Below are positions 23,381-28,921 of a stretch of DNA of 28,921 nucleotides, one piece after another (positions within the stretch are counted from its first letter, which is position 1; every line of letters starts with the position of its first letter). The stretch spans positions 1-28,921 of the forward strand of contig SFLS01000015.1 in the NCBI GenBank assembly GCA_004554485.1, read 5' to 3'. This DNA comes from Oscillospiraceae bacterium (GTDB lineage Bacteria > Bacillota > Clostridia > Oscillospirales > Ruminococcaceae). The notes under the pieces were generated by a model that was given only the letters and a program-made list of their open reading frames with translations, had not been told where the DNA came from and searched no databases. The translations under genes and the position numbers were made by a program.

Positions 23381-24385
23381 CTAAGTATAGCCCAAAAGAC
23401 CGCGGACGCTGACCTCCCCGCTGGAGACGGTACGGCGGGTGCCGTCCGGCAGTTGGACGATCAAACCGGCGTCGGGGGCGATGCCCACGGCTTTCGCCTC
23501 GTATTGGCCGGTTGGGGTAATGACCTCCACCCGGCTGCCGACGGTACAGCTACGGCGGGTCAGCTGCTCGATCACAGGTGCGGCGGGACGGGAAAGGAGC
23601 TGCTGACGCAGAAAACATTCGTCCAGGCGGTCAATCACGGCTGCCGCCAGCGCCGCGCGGGGCACCTCCGCTCCGGCTTCCCGCAGGGAGATGGCTTTAT
23701 CCCGCAGCTCCTCCGGGAAATCCTGCCGCTGCTGCGTCACATTGATGCCGATGCCGATGACCGCACCGTTGATGGTCCCGCTCTCGGCGTCGCCGGTAAG
23801 CTTGGTAAGAATCCCGCAGACCTTACGGCGGTCGATGATGATATCGTTGGGCCATTTGATACGGGGTGACAGGCCGTACTGCTCCAGTACCTCACAGACC
23901 GCAAGGCCGGCATAGCTGGTCAGCAGACTGAGGGCGTCCGGGGGACACTCCGGCCGGAGCAGATAGGAAAGGTACACCCCGCATCCGCCGGGAGAGGCGA
24001 AGCTGCGTCCCAACCGTCCGCTGCCGCGGGTCTGGCGGTCAGCCACCACCACGGTGCCGGTAGCGGCGCCCTCTAGCGCCATCTGCTGGCAGCGGATATT
24101 GGTGGAATCCAACTCCCCGTAGCAAAAGACAGTCTTTCCCCGACCGGCGGGCAGATACTGCGCCAGCAGCTCCGCTGTCAGGCCGTCCGGCAGACCGGCC
24201 AGCCGGTAACCCCGGCGAGTCACCGAATCGATGCGGTAGCCCTGTTCCCGCAGGCGGCCCATCGCCTTCCAAACCGCGGTGCGGGTAACGCCAAGCTGCG
24301 CACTCAGTTCTTCCCCGGAGTGATAGTGTTCCCGATCCTTGCCCAGCAGCTCCAGCAGCCGCGCCGGCAGCTCTCTTTTCGCCAT
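23381..24385 (-). CDS. birA: Bifunctional biotin ligase/biotin operon repressor BirA
   Basis: A 334-residue enzyme that activates biotin with ATP and attaches it to biotin-accepting carboxylases, with an N-terminal helix-turn-helix (residues 5-58: SGEELSAQLGVTRTAVWKAMGRLREQGY) that can repress biotin genes. The ligase core has the biotinyl-AMP loop TRGSGRLGRSF (119-129), KWPNDI (177-182), KVCGIL (188-193) and GIGINV. A C-terminal SH3-like domain ends near 330. The chosen ATG at 24385 has GAGAGGAG upstream; the open frame before it overlaps the promoter of the divergent ABC gene. No biotin synthesis gene is in the window. Confidence 0.93.
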   Translation of the reverse strand: MAKRELPARLLELLGKDREHYHSGEELSAQLGVTRTAVWKAMGRLREQGYRIDSVTRRGYRLAGLPDGLTAELLAQYLPAGRGKTVFCYGELDSTNIRCQQMALEGAATGTVVVADRQTRGSGRLGRSFASPGGCGVYLSYLLRPECPPDALSLLTSYAGLAVCEVLEQYGLSPRIKWPNDIIIDRRKVCGILTKLTGDAESGTINGAVIGIGINVTQQRQDFPEELRDKAISLREAGAEVPRAALAAAVIDRLDECFLRQQLLSRPAAPVIEQLTRRSCTVGSRVEVITPTGQYEAKAVGIAPDAGLIVQLPDGTRRTVSSGEVSVRGLLGYT

Positions 24386-24410
24386 AACCGCTCCTCTCCC
24401 TGACCGCCGG

Positions 24411-24438
24411 ATTGTAAACATTCCGTAAAAAGTACCAA
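24411..24438 (-). promoter_or_regulatory. Possible promoter of birA
   Basis: On the minus strand TTGGTA (24438-24433) and TACAAT (24416-24411), 16 bases apart. It is weaker than the divergent promoter. Confidence 0.45.
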
Positions 24439-24466
24439 ACAGGCGCTTTTTCGCCCCCGACGGCGG

Positions 24467-24495
24467 TTGAAAAATAATGATAAAATCAGTATAAT
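24467..24495 (+). promoter_or_regulatory. Promoter of the ABC exporter operon
   Basis: TTGAAA (24467-24472) and TATAAT (24490-24495) with a 17-base spacer, near consensus. Confidence 0.75.
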
Positions 24496-24552
24496 TCAAA
24501 GCATCAGAAAAGGCAATAAGCATTTAGCCGCACGCAGAAAGAGGGCTGACCG

Positions 24553-25254
24553 ATGGCATTTGTGGAAATGAAGCAGGTATATAAACGCTACCGTACCGGC
24601 GAGGTCGTCACTGCCGCCAGCAACGGTATTGATTTTACCATCGAAAAGGGAGAATTTGCCCTTATTGTCGGCCCCTCCGGCGCCGGTAAAACCACCGTCC
24701 TCAATATCCTGGGCGGAATGGATACCGCCGACGAGGGACAGGTGCTGGTGGACGGCAGCGACATCGTGCAGTACACCCCCCGGCAGCTTATCGGCTACCG
24801 GCGACACGATATCGGATTTGTATTCCAGTTCTATAACCTGGTGCAGAACCTGACCGCTTTGGAAAACGTGGAGCTGGCGGCGCAGATCTGCCGCGACCCC
24901 ATGCCGGCTGCCCAAGCGCTGCAGGCCGTTGGACTGGGACAGCGGCTGGATAACTTCCCGGCGCAGCTTTCCGGCGGCGAACAGCAGCGGGTCTCCATCG
25001 CCCGCGCGCTGGCCAAGCGCCCCAAGCTGCTGCTGTGCGACGAGCCGACCGGCGCTTTGGACTACAACACCGGCAAACAGATCCTTTCCCTGCTGCAAAG
25101 CGCCTGCCGGGAGGGCGGCATGACGGTGATCGTGGTCACCCACAATACCGCCATCACCCCGATGGCCGACCGGGTCATCACCATCCGCAACAGCAAGGTC
25201 GCCAGCAATATCTATAATCCCCACCCCGCCGATATCGCCACCATCGAGTGGTGA
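24553..25254 (+). CDS. ABC transporter ATP-binding protein (MacB/LolD-like)
   Basis: A 233-residue nucleotide-binding subunit. Walker A is GPSGAGKTT (40-48), the Q-loop glutamine is Q92 (FVFQFYNLV), the signature LSGGEQQR is at 139-146, Walker B LLLCDEPTGALD at 159-170, and the switch His is H197. FQFYNLVQNLTALENVELA is the hallmark of the LolD/MacB/FtsE class that drives mechanotransmission by FtsX-type permeases without moving a solute through the membrane. The permease gene starts 34 bases downstream, so the two form one operon and one complex. The substrate is unknown; peptides (e.g. antimicrobial peptide release or resistance) and lipoproteins are family precedents. Confidence 0.92.
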   Translation: MAFVEMKQVYKRYRTGEVVTAASNGIDFTIEKGEFALIVGPSGAGKTTVLNILGGMDTADEGQVLVDGSDIVQYTPRQLIGYRRHDIGFVFQFYNLVQNLTALENVELAAQICRDPMPAAQALQAVGLGQRLDNFPAQLSGGEQQRVSIARALAKRPKLLLCDEPTGALDYNTGKQILSLLQSACREGGMTVIVVTHNTAITPMADRVITIRNSKVASNIYNPHPADIATIEW

Positions 25255-25288
25255 CCTGCATGGAATCCCAAAAGAAAGGAGGGAGAGC

Positions 25289-28200
25289 ATGATCGAGGCT
25301 TTCCGGAAGGATACCTTCCGCACCATGCGCAAAACGCTGAACCGCTTCTGCTCCATTTTGCTCATCGTCGCCATCGGCGTGGGCTTTTTTGCCGGCGTAC
25401 GCGCTACCGGCAGCGATATGCGCAACACCGCTGACGCCTATTTTGCGAAGCAGAATACCATGGACCTCAAGCTGCTCTCCACTTTGGGCTTCAGTGATAA
25501 GGACGTTGCCGCCGTAGCGGAGGTGCAGGGAGTACGGCAGGTCTATGCCGGCAAATATGTGGACTGCCTGACGATCTGCCACGATAACTTCCTTACCCGG
25601 GTGCTTTCACTGCCTGCGGATGCTGACAGCGAAACCGCCATGAACCGTCTGCGTTTGCTGGAGGGGCGGCTGCCGCAGGCGGAGGACGAGTGCGTTATCG
25701 ACCAGAATATCCAGGATAAGTTCGGGTTTTCGGTGGGCCAGTCCCTTTCCCTCACCGCCGCCGATCCGCAGGACGACCTGCTAAATGACCTGAACCGGAC
25801 CGAGTATACCATCGTAGGGATAGTCAATTCTCCACTGTATATCGATATGACCCGCCGGGGTTCCACCACCGTGGGGGATGGCTCCCTGGATGCTTTTATT
25901 TATCTGCCGGAAAGTAATTTTACTGCTGAATATTACACCGAGTTATATGCAGTGGGAGAAGATACCGCATCGCTGAACTGCTATACCGAAGAATACGACC
26001 AGGCCATCCGGACGCTGAAAGCGGCGCTGGAGCCGGTAGCGGAACAGCGCGCCCCCCTGCGGATGCAGGAGATGCAGGATTACCTGAACGAAAAGCTGCC
26101 GGAAGCCAGGGAAAAAATAGCGGACGCCGAGCGCCAGCTGGCCGATGCTGAGAAGCAGCTGACCGACGCCGCCAATGAGCTGGCCGACGCCAGACAGCAG
26201 ATTGCCGACGGGGAAAAGGAGCTGGAGGACGGACGCGCCGAGCTGGAGCGGCAGAAGAAGCAGTACGGGCAATATGAAAAGCAGTACAGCGAAGGCAAAG
26301 CAGAGCTGGAAGCCGCTGAAAGCCAGATGATGGCGGTGGATGTCGCCCGGGCGCAGCTGGCTGCGGGCAAGGCGCAGATTAACGCCGTTATGGCGCGGAT
26401 GGAAAATCTGCCGGCGGGTTCGGTGCTGCTGCCCATTCTGGCGGACAGCCTGGCCCCGACGCTGAACGAGCTGACCGACGCAAACGGGAAAAAGCTGAAC
26501 CTGGGCGATAACCTGTATGACGACGAAGGCAATGTGACCCCGGAAACCGTAGCGGCCACCCGCCGGGCGCTGGAGGATTACTTTGCCAAAATGGAGCGGC
26601 AGCTGAGCAGCGCCGTGACCGAGTATGAAAGCGGCAAAAAGGAACTGGAGCAAAGCCGCAAGGATCTGGATACCTTTGCCGCCGAGCTGGAAAAGGCAGA
26701 AAAGAAGCTGGAGGACGGCGAGATCGAACTGGCCGATGCCAAAAAGCAGCTGGAGGCGGGCGAGCGGGAATTTGAGGAAAAAAGCGCCGAAGCCCGCGCC
26801 GAGATTGCAGACGGCAAACTGAGGCTGAACCGCGCCCACCTGCAGCTGGCGGACGCCGAGGAAATGCTGGAAGAGCTGGCTCCGGCCGAGTGGTATCTTT
26901 CCAGCCGGGATGAGCTGTCGCTGGGCGTGGCAGAGTTTGGGGACGACGCCGACCGCATGGATAACATTTCTACCATCTTTCCGATCTTTTTCCTGGCGGT
27001 GGCGGCGCTGGTGTGCCTGACTACCATGGCGCGGATGGTCGAGGAACAGCGCACCGAAATCGGCACGCTGAAGGCCCTGGGCTATACCAATCGGGAGATC
27101 CAAAAGAAATATCTGATCTATTCTTTAAGCGCCACGGTAATTGGCTGTTTGTTGGGCCTCACCGTCGGCTTCAAGCTGTTCCCCACCGTCATTTATGACG
27201 CCTACTGCATCATGTACGATCTCCCTTCAGTCGTCGCGCCGTTCCACTGGGGGGTCTCGGCAGCCTGCCTTATCATTTCGCTGCTGTGCGTTCTGCTGGT
27301 CACCTGCTCGGTGTGCCGCAGCGTTTTGCGGGAGACCCCTGCTTCCATCATGCGGCCCAAAGCGCCCCCGGCGGGCAAACGGGTCCTTCTGGAAAAGGTC
27401 CCCTTTATCTGGCGGCGGCTTTCCTTCAGCCATAAGGTCACGGTGCGCAATCTGTTCCGTTATGGCAAGCGGGTGCTGATGACGGTGGTGGGCATTGCCG
27501 GCTGCGCCGCTCTGGTGCTGACCGGCTATGGCCTCAACGACGCCATCGGGGATATCGTCACCAACCAGTTCCAAAACGTATTCCATTATGACCTGCTGGC
27601 GGGCTATTCCACCGAAGATGCCGCCGCGCAGCAGGCACTGTATGATTTGCTGGATTCCAATGCCGAGATCCGGGAGTGGATGCCGCAGTACCGCAGCACC
27701 ATGACGGCGCTGGGCGAGCAAAAGAACTATGAAGTCAACCTGACCGTTTCTGAGGACATCGACCGCTTGGGAGACTTTATCAGACTGCAGGAGAGGGAAA
27801 GCAAAATACCGACGATACCCGATGCGAATGGCGCGGTCATTACCGAAAAGCTGGCCACACTGATGGGTCTTTCCGCCGGAGACACCCTGACGCTGCAGGA
27901 CAGCGATAACCGCCGGTATACCCTGCAGATCGCGGGAGTGAGCGAGAACTACGCTTCCCACTTTGTCTACCTGTCGGAGCCGTACTATGAGGAGATCTTT
28001 GGGGCAGCGCCGGCCTACAACTCGGTTATCATCAATTTGACAGATCCGGATAACTGGAAAGCTGTCACCGAAATGCTGCTGGCCGGCGGCACCGTTCAGA
28101 TGGTCTCCTCCGACGCGGAAATGCTGGAGCACTATATCAATGTTACCGACAATCTGGGATATGTCGTGGCGGTGCTGATCGTTTCGGCCGGGCTGCTGGC

Positions 28201-28555
28201 CTTTGTGGTACAGTACAACCTTTCCAACATCAATATCACCGAGCGCACGCGGGAGATCGCCACCCTGAAGGTGCTTGGCTTTTACGACAACGAGGTCTCC
28301 GCCTATATCTACCGGGAAAATATTATCCTGACCATTCTGGGCACGGCGGCGGGGCTGCTGCTGGGAACGGGGCTGACCCGCTTTGTGGTCACCACCGCCG
28401 AAATCGATTCGATTATGTTCGGACGGAATATCTATCCCTTCAGTTTCCTGATGGCGGCGTTGCTGACCTTCCTGTTCTCATTCCTGGTCAACTGGGCCAT
28501 GCACTACCGGCTGAAAAAGATTAGCATGGTAGAATCGATGAAATCAGTGGACTGA
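25289..28555 (+). CDS. FtsX-type ABC permease with extracellular coiled coil
   Basis: A 1088-residue membrane protein made of two FtsX-like modules. A first helix lies at about residues 21-41, three more around 560-690, another around 735-755, and the last three around 950-1075. The first large extracellular domain contains two long coiled coils (about residues 260-350 and 435-540) rich in repeated LADA-x-x-QL and ADG-x-x-EL heptads. AAAGGAGGG precedes the ATG. The coiled-coil insert is known in firmicute exporters of this type and may act as a stalk to reach the cell wall or bind a partner. Codon use matches its neighbours. The terminator follows at 28570. Confidence 0.9.
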   Translation: MIEAFRKDTFRTMRKTLNRFCSILLIVAIGVGFFAGVRATGSDMRNTADAYFAKQNTMDLKLLSTLGFSDKDVAAVAEVQGVRQVYAGKYVDCLTICHDNFLTRVLSLPADADSETAMNRLRLLEGRLPQAEDECVIDQNIQDKFGFSVGQSLSLTAADPQDDLLNDLNRTEYTIVGIVNSPLYIDMTRRGSTTVGDGSLDAFIYLPESNFTAEYYTELYAVGEDTASLNCYTEEYDQAIRTLKAALEPVAEQRAPLRMQEMQDYLNEKLPEAREKIADAERQLADAEKQLTDAANELADARQQIADGEKELEDGRAELERQKKQYGQYEKQYSEGKAELEAAESQMMAVDVARAQLAAGKAQINAVMARMENLPAGSVLLPILADSLAPTLNELTDANGKKLNLGDNLYDDEGNVTPETVAATRRALEDYFAKMERQLSSAVTEYESGKKELEQSRKDLDTFAAELEKAEKKLEDGEIELADAKKQLEAGEREFEEKSAEARAEIADGKLRLNRAHLQLADAEEMLEELAPAEWYLSSRDELSLGVAEFGDDADRMDNISTIFPIFFLAVAALVCLTTMARMVEEQRTEIGTLKALGYTNREIQKKYLIYSLSATVIGCLLGLTVGFKLFPTVIYDAYCIMYDLPSVVAPFHWGVSAACLIISLLCVLLVTCSVCRSVLRETPASIMRPKAPPAGKRVLLEKVPFIWRRLSFSHKVTVRNLFRYGKRVLMTVVGIAGCAALVLTGYGLNDAIGDIVTNQFQNVFHYDLLAGYSTEDAAAQQALYDLLDSNAEIREWMPQYRSTMTALGEQKNYEVNLTVSEDIDRLGDFIRLQERESKIPTIPDANGAVITEKLATLMGLSAGDTLTLQDSDNRRYTLQIAGVSENYASHFVYLSEPYYEEIFGAAPAYNSVIINLTDPDNWKAVTEMLLAGGTVQMVSSDAEMLEHYINVTDNLGYVVAVLIVSAGLLAFVVQYNLSNINITERTREIATLKVLGFYDNEVSAYIYRENIILTILGTAAGLLLGTGLTRFVVTTAEIDSIMFGRNIYPFSFLMAALLTFLFSFLVNWAMHYRLKKISMVESMKSVD

Positions 28556-28569
28556 GCCGATATCAAGCA

Positions 28570-28606
28570 AAGAGGGCATCCCCTGCCGGGACGCCCTCTT
28601 TTTTTT
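28570..28606 (+). terminator. Terminator of the ABC exporter operon
   Basis: AGAGGGC...GCCCTCT with an inner TCCC/GGGA pair and one A-C mismatch, followed by a run of T. It may partly stop minus-strand transcription as well. Confidence 0.8.
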
Positions 28607-28618
28607 ACTTTATGCGGC

Positions 28619-28921
28619 TTATTCCTGGTCGATGTGACTGCGGATCCGCTCGATCAGCATATCCATCGCTACAAGATTGTGCCCGCCCTGCAACATGATG
28701 ATATCCGCCCGGCGTTTGCTGGGCTCAACATACTGCTCGTGCATCGGCTTTACGGTGGTCAGGTACTGCTCCACCACCGATTCCAGCGTACGGCCACGCT
28801 CCCGGACATCCCGCATAATGCGGCGCAGGATCCGCTCGTCGGCGTCGGTATCCACAAAGATCTTGATATCCATTTCTCCGGCCAGTTCCTCATCGGCAAA
28901 GATCAGGATCCCCTCCACAAT
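28619..28921 (-). CDS. udk: Uridine kinase, 3' part (cut by window end)
   Basis: The last 100 residues of uridine kinase, which phosphorylates uridine and cytidine with ATP or GTP for pyrimidine salvage. VEGILIFADEELAGEMDIK, VDTDADERILRRIMRDVRERGR and LTTVKPMHEQYVEPSK are highly conserved in this family; family proteins are about 205-210 residues, so the first half with the Walker A lies beyond the window. It ends at the TAA at 28619-28621. No neighbours on that side are visible. Confidence 0.93.
   Translation of the reverse strand: MVEGILIFADEELAGEMDIKIFVDTDADERILRRIMRDVRERGRTLESVVEQYLTTVKPMHEQYVEPSKRRADIIMLQGGHNLVAMDMLIERIRSHIDQE

Overview
The window is a GC-rich (by eye well above 50% G+C) chromosomal segment of a low-GC-type Gram-positive lineage, most likely a gut-type clostridial Oscillospiraceae/Ruminococcaceae relative. 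The support is strong AGGAGG-like ribosome sites, sigma-A-like promoters (TTGACA/TATAAT, mostly with 17-base spacers), an RNase J, a lipoprotein with a lipobox, an IscS/IscU pair and an FtsX-type ABC exporter. The genus call is inference.

Layout. 1-995 is decayed accessory DNA: TGGTGT iterons, the first 14 codons of a low-molecular-weight tyrosine phosphatase cut off at its active-site loop, a HicA-like relic, then a promoter. 996-2186 (+) holds a PfkB sugar/nucleoside kinase and a small membrane zinc-ribbon protein. 2276-7006 (-) holds an AI-2E-type permease with a frameshifted C-terminus, a large lipoprotein with a highly structured leader, and the iscS-iscU operon behind a palindromic operator. 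7461-7937 (-) is RNase HI. 8236-10428 (+) is RNase J with a long basic N-terminal extension.

10537-20040 (-) is the most interesting part. It is a compact block reading, in transcription order: Ycf35-like DUF1257 protein, DUF2997 protein, an unknown 146-residue protein, a PflX-like radical SAM protein, a Ycf46-like AAA+ ATPase, a 1090-residue RCC1-like propeller protein, a GrpE-like protein, a short Hsp70-like protein, and probably a PAP2-like membrane protein. Stop/start overlaps or 1-base gaps occur at several junctions, there is a good promoter in front of the first gene, and a UUCG-loop terminator follows the last. Ycf35 and Ycf46 are names from cyanobacteria and algal plastids. Here they sit with a private Hsp70/GrpE pair and a radical SAM enzyme, which looks like an uncharacterised protein-remodelling or maturation system.

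20176-22806 holds a LysR regulator divergent from an orphan malonate decarboxylase alpha (MdcA)-like transferase. 22899-24385 (-) is birA plus a Nudix hydrolase. 24553-28555 (+) is a two-gene ABC exporter (ATPase and a coiled-coil FtsX permease). 28619 to the end (-) is the 3' part of uridine kinase.

Two elements of the same unusual shape, a closing stem holding three hairpins with trinucleotide loops, lie at 5026-5126 and 13283-13404, both beside minus-strand genes. They look like members of one intergenic repeat or structured-RNA family. No rRNA, tRNA, CRISPR array or intact insertion sequence was recognised.
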